From positions 1-35,940 of the forward strand of contig PNMW01000043.1 of assembly GCA_013823855.1 (NCBI GenBank): a stretch of DNA of 35,940 nucleotides, written 5' to 3'. Source of the DNA: Lysobacteraceae bacterium (lineage in GTDB: Bacteria; Pseudomonadota; Gammaproteobacteria; Nevskiales; Nevskiaceae). Under the pieces are notes generated by a model, which saw only the letters and a list, made by a program, of their open reading frames with translations, searched no databases and was not told the origin of the DNA. Shown here piece by piece: positions 7,834 to 16,521 of this stretch (positions within the stretch are counted from its first letter, which is position 1; each line of letters begins with the position of its first letter). The translations under genes and the position numbers were made by a program.

Positions 7834-8769
7834 ATGACGATGCCCGCCCAAGCCCCTGTCCTCCCCATCCTCGATCCCGTCAACGACGGCCGCCACCGGC
7901 TGCGCGACCTGCCGCTGGAGCGCGAATCGATTCCCTATGTGATCGCGTTGCCCGAGCACGGCATCGCCGCTTTCGTCTACACCTGGGTGACCAAGGACAA
8001 CCTCGCCGGCTCGGCACTCGCCGCCTATGGCCCGGGTATTGGCGACACGCCGGTGTTCGAGGCGGTCGACGGCATCCCGATGGGGCCGGAGAAGAACTTC
8101 GACGATTGGCAGGTCGGCAACCTGTACCTGTCGCAGGACCTGAAGATGAAGACCGCGCGCTTCAAGGTGTCGACCGCGCGCGTCACCATCGACGCCGCCT
8201 ACGAGGCCGTGCAGCCGGCCTATGCCTACAGCTTCCATCCGGACGGCTGCCCGGCATTCGCCGCGACCGATCGGCTGGAGCAGGCCGGCCGCGTCCGCGG
8301 CACGGTGACCGTCGACGGCCGGCGGCTTCCGTTCGATACCTTCTGCGCCCGCGATCATTCCTGGGGCACCCGCGACTGGGGACAGCCGCAGCACTGGAAG
8401 TGGCTGCATGCCTACAACGCCGACACCCAGCTGCACTTCTGGAAGATCGAGATCGGCGGCCGCAGCGAGCTGCGCGGCTATGTCAATCGCGACGGGCTGT
8501 TTGCCGAGGTGGTCGACGTCGCGGTCGACTTCACCACCGACGCCCGCTATCACCAGAAGACCCTTTCGGCGACCGTCACCGACAGCATCGGCCGCCGGCT
8601 GAAGGTCGATGGCGAGTACTTCGCCACCCTGGTGATGCCGCCGGTGCCGACCTGCTCGCTGGTCGAAGGCGCGATGCGCTGCACGATCGATGGCGAAGCG
8701 GCCGTCGGCTGGACCGAGTTCATGTGGCCGACCGACTACCTCGCCTACATGGCTTCGCTGAAGGCCTGA
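7834..8769 (+). CDS. CrtC/DUF7064-like protein, copy 1
   Basis: A 311-residue protein of the family once labelled hydroxyneurosporene-synthase-like (CrtC N-terminal, now DUF7064/DUF7065). These proteins have a two-lobed lipocalin-like beta-barrel fold, and the characterised relatives are hydratases or cyclases acting on terpenoid chains. The diagnostic RDHSWGTRDWG stands at about residues 172-182 in the middle of the chain. No signal peptide is seen. The ATG at 7834 opens MTMPAQAPV. The frame is open to 7768, but that stretch overlaps the end of the preceding gene. A distant paralogue follows at 8882. Its place between kinase modules suggests a step on the same substrate. The actual reaction is unknown. 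Confidence 0.8.
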   Translation: MTMPAQAPVLPILDPVNDGRHRLRDLPLERESIPYVIALPEHGIAAFVYTWVTKDNLAGSALAAYGPGIGDTPVFEAVDGIPMGPEKNFDDWQVGNLYLSQDLKMKTARFKVSTARVTIDAAYEAVQPAYAYSFHPDGCPAFAATDRLEQAGRVRGTVTVDGRRLPFDTFCARDHSWGTRDWGQPQHWKWLHAYNADTQLHFWKIEIGGRSELRGYVNRDGLFAEVVDVAVDFTTDARYHQKTLSATVTDSIGRRLKVDGEYFATLVMPPVPTCSLVEGAMRCTIDGEAAVGWTEFMWPTDYLAYMASLKA

Positions 8770-8881
8770 GCGGCCGCTGCCTCGCGCCGGCCTGCCGTTC
8801 CGGCGCCGGCGCGCTGTTCATCGAGAACGACCCGGCTGGGCAAAAGCGGACGTTCCCCATCGTTGTGCAGGAGAGAGACCG

Positions 8882-9850
8882 ATGATCAAGCCGCAGGATG
8901 CCGAGTTCCATTTCAAGCCGGATTCCCACTGGCAGTGGGTGGAGACCATCGCGCTGTCGTTCCATGTGCCGGGCACCACGGTCAGCGGCATCGTCTATGT
9001 GCTGACCCGGCCGATGCTCGGCGTCTGCATGGTCGATGTGACCATCCATGACCGGATCACCGATCTCTGGGAAGAGCAGATCTACATCGACAACCAGCAG
9101 CATCTGCCCTGTCCGAAGTCGCTGCTCGATTTCACGCTGCCGAATGGCCTGAGCATCACCGCGACTGATCCGACGAAGCGCTATCACGTGCGCTACGAGG
9201 GCATCGACGATACCGCGTTCGAGCTGGATTTCCAGACCATCCACGCGCCCTACGACCTCAACGATCCGGACATGGATCCGCTGGCCGCCGCCCGTCACGG
9301 CCCGGCCTGGGACACCTCGTGGTCCGGCCATTACGACGTCACCTACCGGATCAAGGGACGGCTGAAGGTGCGTGGCCAGCATTACGACGTCGACTGCGTC
9401 GACACCGGCGATCGCAGCTGGGGGCCGCGCCCGGAGCGCGATAATTCCTCGGTGATCTGGTGGCACGCGAGCTTCGGCGAAAGCCTGACCGCGCACCTGT
9501 TCGTCGCCCATGATCTGGCGAAGACCAATGATTACGGCAAGCTGGTCAGCGGCTATGTGCTCGAAGACGGCCAGACCTTCGGCATCAAGGAGTGCCGTGG
9601 CACCCAGGAGTACCGCAAGGCAGTGCCGATGGGCGGCACGCTTGCAATCGTCGATGTCCGCGGCAAGCGTTTCGCGATGAGCTATTCGGCGCTGAACAGC
9701 TGCTATTGGGCACCGTATCCATCGAACACCTATCTGCAGAGCTACATGCGGGTGAATTGCGAAGGCCGGACCGGCTACGGCGTGCAGCAGATCGGCCTGA
9801 GCCGCGCCTACCTGACCCGCAACCGCGATGCGATTCGGGCGCGCTGCTAG
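8882..9850 (+). CDS. CrtC/DUF7064-like protein, copy 2
   Basis: A 322-residue paralogue of the gene at 7834, preceded by AGGAGA at a good distance from the ATG. The central motif is DTGDRSWGPRPERD, so the DxSWGxR core is kept but the following Trp-Gly of copy 1 is lost. The rest is beta-rich with many aromatic residues (WQWVETIALSF, SCYWAPYPSN), as expected for a lipid-binding barrel. By eye identity to copy 1 is low, so the two are not a recent duplication and may act on different substrates or as a heteromer. It is followed by a 146-base gap containing a small palindrome and then by the second kinase. Confidence 0.8.
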   Translation: MIKPQDAEFHFKPDSHWQWVETIALSFHVPGTTVSGIVYVLTRPMLGVCMVDVTIHDRITDLWEEQIYIDNQQHLPCPKSLLDFTLPNGLSITATDPTKRYHVRYEGIDDTAFELDFQTIHAPYDLNDPDMDPLAAARHGPAWDTSWSGHYDVTYRIKGRLKVRGQHYDVDCVDTGDRSWGPRPERDNSSVIWWHASFGESLTAHLFVAHDLAKTNDYGKLVSGYVLEDGQTFGIKECRGTQEYRKAVPMGGTLAIVDVRGKRFAMSYSALNSCYWAPYPSNTYLQSYMRVNCEGRTGYGVQQIGLSRAYLTRNRDAIRARC

Positions 9851-9866
9851 CCTGCACGGCGAACCG

Positions 9867-9950
9867 GCTTTTGCAGGTTGCCATTCATGGCGACGGCGCG
9901 ACCGTCAACCGGCAGCAGCGACGTCGGGTTGAAACCCGACCTCCAAAAGC
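9867..9950. repeat. REP-like palindrome between CrtC-like gene and second kinase
   Basis: GTCGGGTT GA AACCCGAC (9923-9940) is a perfect 8-bp inverted repeat. Outside it GCTTTTG (9867-9873) and CAAAAGC (9944-9950) form a second perfect pair. Similar GTCGGGTT/AACCCGAC palindromes are common extragenic repeats in proteobacteria. No T-run follows, so it is not a classical terminator, but it could stabilise the upstream mRNA or reduce readthrough. Confidence 0.6.
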
Positions 9951-9996
9951 GTGGCGTGATTCGAGTCGCATAGAAAACCAAAACGAGGAGTGCGGC

Positions 9997-11196
9997 ATGT
10001 CGCAAACCGTGGACAAGAACCGTCCCAGCCCCGAGTGGATCGCCGACCTGCGTCGGCGCTTCCCTTGTGAAACCGAGATCGACCGGGTCCTGACCCGCAA
10101 GCTCGAACGCCGCGCCGGGCCGCCGTACGCGCCGGTGACGCTGGCGCAGCTGCAGGCCGGCACCGAAGCGCTGCTGCGGACGCAGCTGGCGACGCCGTTC
10201 ACGGTACGCGACTGCCGCTGGCTGTCGGGTGGGGCCTCGAAGCTGCAGATGGCCTTCACGCTCGACTGGACGCCGCCCGCTGCCGGCGCGGTCTCGACCC
10301 CGCTGGTGCTGCGCATGGAGCCGTCCGAGGCGATCACCGAAACCAGCCGGCTGCGCGAGTTCCAGGTCATCAAGGCGCTGGAAGGCGTGGTGCCGGTGCC
10401 GCCGACCTACTGGATCGACGCCTACGGCGAGCATCTGCCGTACCCGGCGATCATCTACGGCTTCGCCGACGGCGTGACCAAGCCGTCGAAGTCGAGCAGC
10501 GGTGTTTCCGGTGTCGGCACCTTCATGCCGCCGGAAATCCGTGAAACGCTCGGCCGGCAGTTCGTCGACCATCTCGCCGCCACGCATCGCTTCGACTGGC
10601 AGCGGGCCGACTTGTCCGCCTATGACCGGCCGGCGCCCGGCACCCAGGCGCTGGAATGGGCGCTGAACCACTGGGAACGCGTCTGGGAGGAGGACGCGAA
10701 CCTCGACGTGCCGCTGATGCGCCTGACCATGGCCTGGCTGCGCCGGAACATGCCGCCGGTCGATCACGTGTCGGTGATCCACGGCGACTACCGGCTCGGC
10801 AATTTCCTGTACACCGAGGACGATCTGCGGATCAGCGCCTGGCTGGACTGGGAACTGGCCTATCTCGGCGATCGCCACGAGGACCTGTCGTGGTGCGCCA
10901 AGCGGCCGTTCGGTCACCTGGCCGAGGACGGCAAGACCTTCCTGATCGGCGGTTTCCTGCCGATGGCCGATTTCGTTGCCCGCTACGAAAAGGCTTCCGG
11001 CCTGAAAGTCGATCCGGCACGCATGCGGTACTACGACATCTTCAACAACTACAAGGCGGTCGCGATCGTGCTGGCCACCGGCTACCGCGCACCGCGCAAC
11101 GGCAAGACCCATCAGGACGTGCTGGTCGCGTGGATCACCGGCATTGCCTACTCGCTGCTCGACGAGCTGCGGACCCAGATGGCGGAGGTGCTCTGA
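9997..11196 (+). CDS. APH-type phosphotransferase (LvaA / ACAD10-11 kinase-domain-like), copy 2
   Basis: A 399-residue homologue of the kinase at 6056. All key parts are kept: WLSGGASKLQMAF, the catalytic loop VIHGDYRLGNFLY (His262, Asp264, Asn269) and WLDWELAYLGDRHEDL (metal-binding Asp284). The canonical HGD here replaces the HSD of copy 1. GAGGAG at 9985-9990 fixes the start at 9997. The stop overlaps the start of the 178-residue partner (TGATG), so the two are translationally coupled. Family knowledge suggests phosphorylation of a hydroxyl on an acyl-CoA or similar lipid, with ATP (or GTP) as donor. Two kinases may divide substrates by chain length, position or stereochemistry of the hydroxyl, which is inference. 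Confidence 0.9.
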   Translation: MSQTVDKNRPSPEWIADLRRRFPCETEIDRVLTRKLERRAGPPYAPVTLAQLQAGTEALLRTQLATPFTVRDCRWLSGGASKLQMAFTLDWTPPAAGAVSTPLVLRMEPSEAITETSRLREFQVIKALEGVVPVPPTYWIDAYGEHLPYPAIIYGFADGVTKPSKSSSGVSGVGTFMPPEIRETLGRQFVDHLAATHRFDWQRADLSAYDRPAPGTQALEWALNHWERVWEEDANLDVPLMRLTMAWLRRNMPPVDHVSVIHGDYRLGNFLYTEDDLRISAWLDWELAYLGDRHEDLSWCAKRPFGHLAEDGKTFLIGGFLPMADFVARYEKASGLKVDPARMRYYDIFNNYKAVAIVLATGYRAPRNGKTHQDVLVAWITGIAYSLLDELRTQMAEVL

Positions 11197-11732
11197 TGGA
11201 ACTGCGTCCTTCCTTCCAGATTCCGGCGCTGATCAAGTCGCTGACCGACGTGGTGCTGCCGGCCGTCGATCCGGCCAACAAGCTGGCCCAGGAGCAGGGC
11301 CAGCTGATCGTCGGCATGCTGCACCTGATGGCGCAGCGGCTGCCGCTGCAGTACCGGTACGACCGCCACGAACTCGGCAGCTATGTCGCGCTGTCCGATC
11401 AGCTGGTGACCCAGGCGGCGGCCATCGCCGAGGCCGGCGCGGCTCGGCAGGCCCTGATCGAGGCGGCCGCCGACGGCCGGGCGCTGCTGGCGCGCGCCGG
11501 TGCCGAGCCCGGTGAACTCGAGGCCGCCAACGGGCTGCTGCGCGAGCGGGTCGGCGCGCTGATCACCGCCGCTGCCGCCACCGCGGATACGGCCGCGCTG
11601 CGCGAGGTCAATGCCACGGTGATGGCGCATGCCGAGGCCCAGCTGCTGCGCGAACGCGCCTGGATCGCGCTGCAGGGCTGGGAAGGCCCATCGGCCGGGC
11701 TGCCGGCGGTCGAGACCCTGATCGCGCGCTGA
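11196..11732 (+). CDS. 178-aa helical protein, possible LvaB-like kinase partner, copy 2
   Basis: The same length (178 residues) as the protein at 7254 and clearly homologous. The N-termini share an IK-L-DVVLPA-DP-NKLA-EQG pattern, and the C-termini share QLLRER and LQGWE. The ATG overlaps the last base of the kinase stop codon. The middle part is Ala-rich and helical (for example AAIAEAGAARQALIEAAA). There are no cysteines, metal motifs or membrane spans. Because both copies directly follow a kinase, a complex with the kinase is the simplest reading. The function has not been recognised from sequence. Confidence 0.8.
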   Translation: MELRPSFQIPALIKSLTDVVLPAVDPANKLAQEQGQLIVGMLHLMAQRLPLQYRYDRHELGSYVALSDQLVTQAAAIAEAGAARQALIEAAADGRALLARAGAEPGELEAANGLLRERVGALITAAAATADTAALREVNATVMAHAEAQLLRERAWIALQGWEGPSAGLPAVETLIAR

Positions 11733-11817
11733 GCGCGGCGAGGGCAGGTACCCGGTTCGTGGTCCGTGTCGATGCCGCGCGCTATCGTTGCCGCCGCATC
11801 GACCGGACCCCGTGACC

Positions 11818-12987
<1,170 letters not shown>

Positions 12988-13048
12988 CGCGGCACCCGAT
13001 CCGGCTTTCGCCGAAAGCGCTTGCATTTCGCACGCCACACGATAACCA

Positions 13049-13069
13049 TATAGTTCATCGGTAAACTAT
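13049..13069. promoter_or_regulatory. MarR operator palindrome overlapping a -10 box
   Basis: ATAGTTCATCGGTAAACTAT (13050-13069) is an imperfect 20-bp palindrome with perfect outer arms ATAGTT/AACTAT. TATAGT at 13049-13054 can serve as a -10 box, so binding here would block transcription. The site ends 11 bases before the MarR start codon. MarR proteins typically bind AT-rich dyads of this size and repress themselves. No convincing -35 box is seen. Confidence 0.6.
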
Positions 13070-13080
13070 TAGTTGACCAC

Positions 13081-13608
13081 ATGAAGGGCATCGAACGTCT
13101 GTCCGCTGTCGAATCAAGCACGCCGCGCATGGCGCGGGCGCTGCCGGACATGCCGATGGCGCCGACCGTGATGGTCCGCCTGATCCGCATCAGCGCGTTC
13201 GGCATGGGCAACTTCTTCGAACCGGTGTTCCGCGCGCTCGGCACCGGCGAGCACGCCTTCCACGCGCTGTGTCTGCTGGTGGCCAGCGAGCAGGGCATGG
13301 CCGCGCCGAGCGAATTGAGCGAGATGATCGGCACCAGCCGCGCCAACACCACGCGCATCGTCGAAGAACTGGTGCAGGACGGGCTGGTGACGCGCACGGT
13401 GCACGCCCGCGATGCCCGCCGCCACGAGATCGCGATCACCGCCGCCGGCCGTCAGCGGGTGCGCGACATCGTGCCGCGGATGATCGAGCCGCTGGAGCGG
13501 GCGTTTTCGGGCTTGAGCGCCGAGGAGTTCGCGCTGCTCGACCGCCTGCTGCGCAAGCTGATCGTGTCGCTCGACAGCAGTGCCCGGATCATGAGTTCGG
13601 CCGCCTGA
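13081..13608 (+). CDS. MarR family transcriptional regulator
   Basis: A 175-residue winged-helix regulator. The DNA-binding core spans about residues 77-122: PSELSEMIGTSRANTTRIVEELVQDGLV (recognition helix around SRANTTRIVEEL), followed by the wing DARRHEIAIT. Flanking helices provide the dimer interface. No Shine-Dalgarno site precedes the ATG at 13081. The ATG at 13129 (MARALPD) is a possible alternative, because the first ~20 residues are unlike the family. The palindrome just upstream suggests autorepression. The three membrane-protein genes that follow on the same strand are the obvious targets. The ligand is unknown; MarR proteins commonly sense phenolic or lipophilic compounds. Confidence 0.92.
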   Translation: MKGIERLSAVESSTPRMARALPDMPMAPTVMVRLIRISAFGMGNFFEPVFRALGTGEHAFHALCLLVASEQGMAAPSELSEMIGTSRANTTRIVEELVQDGLVTRTVHARDARRHEIAITAAGRQRVRDIVPRMIEPLERAFSGLSAEEFALLDRLLRKLIVSLDSSARIMSSAA

Positions 13609-13676
13609 CGCGGCCAGCGACGACAGTCTTTCACAACAACGTCGACAGCGATCGACTTCACTGCGGGGAGCGAGAA

Positions 13677-14417
13677 ATGGATGAGAAAACCAGTCTGCGG
13701 TACCAACTGATCAGCGCCTGGTGCGGCCCGGCGTTCGTCGTCACCTTCATCATTTTCTGGCTCGGTTTCGGCCACAACTTCCCGAATCCGTCGCCGTCGC
13801 TGGCACCTGAAGTGCTCAAGGCGCGCTATCTCGACAACCTTGGCGAGATCCGCCTCGGCTTCATCATCTCGATGATCACCGTCTGCCTGTACATGCCGTG
13901 GACCTGCGTGCTGGCCGGTCAGATGCAGCGCATCGAAGGCAAGAACATGCCGATGCTGTCGTACCTGCAGCTGATCGGTGGCGCCCTGACGGTGATGGTG
14001 GTGTCGTTCAGCGCGATGTTCTGGGCCGTGGCTGCATTCCGCCCGGAAGCCGACGCCGCGACGTTCCAGCTGATGACCGACACCGGCTGGCTGTGCATCG
14101 ACCTGCAGTACGCCTGCACCACCTTGCAGATGGTCGCTGCGGCGCTGGTCGGCCTCGCCGACAGGAGCAAGGTGCCGCTGTTCCCGCGCTGGGTCTGCTA
14201 CCTGACCATCTGGTGCGGCATCAGCTTCTTCCCGGCCAGCCTGACCGGCGTGATGAAGGACGGCCCGTTCGCCTGGAGCGGCGTGCTGAGCTTCTACTTC
14301 CCGTACTTCTGCTGGCTCTGCTGGTACTCGACCGCCAGCGTTTTCATGATAAAGGAGATCCGCCGCCGGATGAATGTCGCCGAGCCGGTCGCTGCCAGCC
14401 GTCTGGCTGCTGCCTGA
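13677..14417 (+). CDS. Polytopic membrane protein, unrecognised family
   Basis: A 246-residue protein with about six hydrophobic spans, for example near residues 16-34, 59-82, 98-120, 137-158, 168-188 and 200-225. It is rich in Trp, Cys and Met, and the C-terminus is basic (EIRRRMN), probably cytoplasmic. I do not recognise the family. GGGGAG at 13665-13670 supports the ATG at 13677; the frame is open far upstream, inside the MarR gene, and that part is a shadow. It is followed by NorE-like and NorF-like genes, so an inner-membrane respiratory or accessory role with them is plausible but not shown by motifs. No haem-ligand pattern of oxidase subunit I is present. Confidence 0.85.
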   Translation: MDEKTSLRYQLISAWCGPAFVVTFIIFWLGFGHNFPNPSPSLAPEVLKARYLDNLGEIRLGFIISMITVCLYMPWTCVLAGQMQRIEGKNMPMLSYLQLIGGALTVMVVSFSAMFWAVAAFRPEADAATFQLMTDTGWLCIDLQYACTTLQMVAAALVGLADRSKVPLFPRWVCYLTIWCGISFFPASLTGVMKDGPFAWSGVLSFYFPYFCWLCWYSTASVFMIKEIRRRMNVAEPVAASRLAAA

Positions 14418-14503
14418 TCCAGCCCTGAAGGCAACGAGCCGGCGCGGACCCTGATCGGTTCGCGCCGGCTCGCGCCGTTCCCCATGCTCCGGATGATCCT
14501 TCG

Positions 14504-15103
14504 ATGCCCGTGGAACTGACTGCGCCCGTCACCGCCAGCGACAAGGCCGAACGACATCTGCCGGGCGATCCGGACCTGTGGTTCCTGATCCTTGCAGAAC
14601 TGCTGACGTTCGGCATGTTCTTCGTCGCCTACGTCGGCTATCGGGCGATGGAAACCGAGGTGTTCAATGCCTCGCAGCTGACCCTGGATCGCACTCTCGG
14701 GGTCATCAACACGCTGTTCCTGCTGACCAGTTCCTGGGCGGTGGTCAGCGCGGTGCGCGCCGCACGGGCGGATCGCCGCCAGCAGGTGCCGCGCTATCTG
14801 GCCGGGGCGATCCTGCTCGGGCTCGGCTTCATGGTGATCAAGTACTTCGAGTATTCGGCCAAGTTCGCGGCCGGCATCTCGCTGAACACCGACACCTTCT
14901 TCAACTTCTATTTCGCGCTGACCATGATCCACCTCGGTCATGTCATCGGCGGCACGGTGGTGCTGACCGTGCTGTGGAGCAATGCCCGACAGGGTGCCTA
15001 TCATCCGGGCAACATGCGCGGCATCGAGTCCGGCGCCATCTTCTGGCATCTGGTCGATCTGCTGTGGATCTTCCTGTTCCCGCTGCTCTACCTGCTGCGC
15101 TGA
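14504..15103 (+). CDS. Heme-copper oxidase subunit III family protein (NorE-like)
   Basis: A 199-residue membrane protein with five predicted spans, the length of NorE and of short CoxC-type subunits. HLPGDPDLWFLILAELLTF near the start matches the NorE opening (PGxPxxWxFIL). MIHLGHVIGGTVV and FWHLVDLLWIFLFPLLY are the conserved last helices of subunit III. Subunit III normally assists a catalytic subunit I, but none is encoded in this window. NorE supports nitric-oxide reductase in denitrifiers and is dispensable for it. Here the gene precedes a NorF-like gene by 8 bases. It probably forms a small membrane complex with its neighbours; the electron-transfer partner is unknown. Confidence 0.9.
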   Translation: MPVELTAPVTASDKAERHLPGDPDLWFLILAELLTFGMFFVAYVGYRAMETEVFNASQLTLDRTLGVINTLFLLTSSWAVVSAVRAARADRRQQVPRYLAGAILLGLGFMVIKYFEYSAKFAAGISLNTDTFFNFYFALTMIHLGHVIGGTVVLTVLWSNARQGAYHPGNMRGIESGAIFWHLVDLLWIFLFPLLYLLR

Positions 15104-15111
15104 GAACGACG

Positions 15112-15396
15112 ATGCCCGCGATCCTGCTCAATCCGCATCGCACCTGGCTGATCCTGATTATCGCCACGGCCACCACCTTCTGGGTCGGCGTCGAAGGCGG
15201 AATCGGCCTCGCTGCCGGTGCCGTCACGTTCGCCATCACCTGGATCAAGGCGCGCCTGGTGGTGCTCGATTTCATGGAACTGCGCCATGCGCCGCCGCTG
15301 TGGCGACGGATCATCGAAGGCTGGCTGATGCTGGTCACCACGCTGATGCTGACGGCTTACTACTTTGGGCCGATGGTCCTGCCGCACGGCGGCTGA
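15112..15396 (+). CDS. Cytochrome c oxidase subunit IV family (NorF-like)
   Basis: A 94-residue protein with three hydrophobic segments. Its centre reads LDFMELRHAPPLWRR, the signature of the prokaryotic subunit IV / NorF family (FMELRHAP). It starts 8 bases after the NorE-like stop, so the two are co-translated, as norE and norF are in denitrifiers. The family has no catalytic residues and is thought to help assembly or stability of a heme-copper oxidase. The absence of the large subunit nearby is unusual. It is the last recognisable gene before a 1.1-kb stretch without genes. Confidence 0.88.
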   Translation: MPAILLNPHRTWLILIIATATTFWVGVEGGIGLAAGAVTFAITWIKARLVVLDFMELRHAPPLWRRIIEGWLMLVTTLMLTAYYFGPMVLPHGG

Positions 15397-16480
15397 GCCA
15401 GCGACGGCGGAGGCTGCCGGACTGCTGGTGCTTCATCGGATATGGGCGGTCGAACTGGTCTTCAGCCTGCAGTGACGGCGTTGGCATGGCGACCGCAGTT
15501 GTGTGCGGTCGAGCAACTGCCGCTGCCCGCAGCAGAACGTGATGCGACGCTGGCGGCTGTCCGCGCGTTCATGACCGAAGACGATGGCCGGCCGTTCTGA
15601 GCGCTCAATCTGACGCGCTTTCCTTGGAGCTGGATCGGTCGAGGGATCGTCGGTCGTATTTTCCGGAGCGGCAGAGACCAGCAGCACGCGCTATGAGAAT
15701 CGCGGCCATCGTTGCGGCTCAAGGTGGAGGCCGCCGTTTATGTTGGTCGTGTCGAGGGGGCAATGTGCTGTCGCCGGAAGCGAAGCTGAACGACTGTCAT
15801 CGCCTGCTGCCGGTTAAGCGATCCGAGTCGTCATGCATTCATGGATCGGATGATCCATCCTGCTGACGCCGCGCTGGCGCCATACGAACTGATGGCGTTG
15901 AAAGTGGTGCTGATGCCTTCGCATCGAGAACTGCTGTTGCCACCGATGACGGCGGCCATTGTGGTGCTGTCACTGATCCTGTTTCGTGCGGGCGACGGAT
16001 GCATGCAGCGATCCGATCTGCGGGAAGGTGGCTGCGAAGCACCGAATCTTGCCGGCACGTCTTGCCGCAACGATCCGCATCCGTTTGCGCAGCATGGAGA
16101 CTGTCGCCGGCGACGAAGTACTCGGATCCATGGAGCGATGCAGTCGGACGCGTCGTCGATGCGCGTGCATTGAGATCCGTTGGGAAGCGCGATAACCGCT
16201 GTCTCGACACGGCCTCTCCGCTTCGGACGTACGGTCGTGGAGCGCAGGCAGCATCAAGGGATTGCTGAAGAGGGTTTCCTGATTCCGCTCGGTTGGGCGA
16301 TTCCTTGTCCGTACCAGATATGCCTGGGTTCGTGAGGGGATGACGCCAATTGTCAACAGCCGCAAATACTCCATGGTGACGCGTCTGAAGACCAGCACCT
16401 TGTGCCGCCAGCAGCGCGTTGCGGCAGCAGTTCATAGGCGTGGCAGGGCAGTGGATAGCCCAGGATTGGATGAATCGGCG
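15397..16480. other. About 1.1 kb with no recognisable gene
   Basis: Both strands were read. Open frames here (for instance 15831-16435 on the minus strand and 15841-16173 on the plus strand) have irregular composition, many Ser/Arg/His and no motif I recognise. Codon third positions lack the GC bias of neighbouring genes. There is no tRNA, transposase remnant with conserved DDE motif, or CRISPR-like repeat. It may be decayed sequence or a regulatory RNA region. One 52-codon frame (15442-15600) is listed separately. Confidence 0.5.
15442..15600 (+). CDS. Possible small ORF, 52 aa
   Basis: An ATG-initiated frame of 52 codons ends at TGA 15600. Its second half has codon use like the neighbouring genes (ERDATLAAVRAFMTEDDGRPF, part shown: AAVRAFMTEDDGRPF), but the first half does not, and there is no ribosome site. 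It could be a short real protein, the 3' remnant of a decayed gene or chance. No family is recognised. Confidence 0.2.
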   Translation: MGGRTGLQPAVTALAWRPQLCAVEQLPLPAAERDATLAAVRAFMTEDDGRPF

Positions 16481-16493
16481 ACGCGTGTAGAAT
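16466..16493 (+). promoter_or_regulatory. Probable promoter of the winged-helix/AT-hook gene
   Basis: TTGGAT (16466-16471), a 16-base spacer and TAGAAT (16488-16493) preceded by TG give a plausible sigma70 promoter. It places transcription start near 16500. That makes the ATG at 16522 the probable start, rather than the ATG at 16492, which lies inside the -10 box. Confidence 0.5.
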
Positions 16494-16521
16494 GATCACT
16501 CCACCTCCAAAGAAGAACTCC

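Noticed and set aside
9847..11112. 421-aa open frame on the minus strand
   Set aside because: Antisense to the second kinase, whose catalytic motifs and ribosome site are clear.
13004..13018. GCTTTC/GAAAGC hairpin after the second acyl-CoA dehydrogenase
   Set aside because: Only a 6-bp stem with a 3-base loop and no clear U-tract; too weak to call.
15831..16435. 198-aa and other frames in the gene-poor region
   Set aside because: No motif, no ribosome site and no coding-type codon bias; described only as a region of unknown content.
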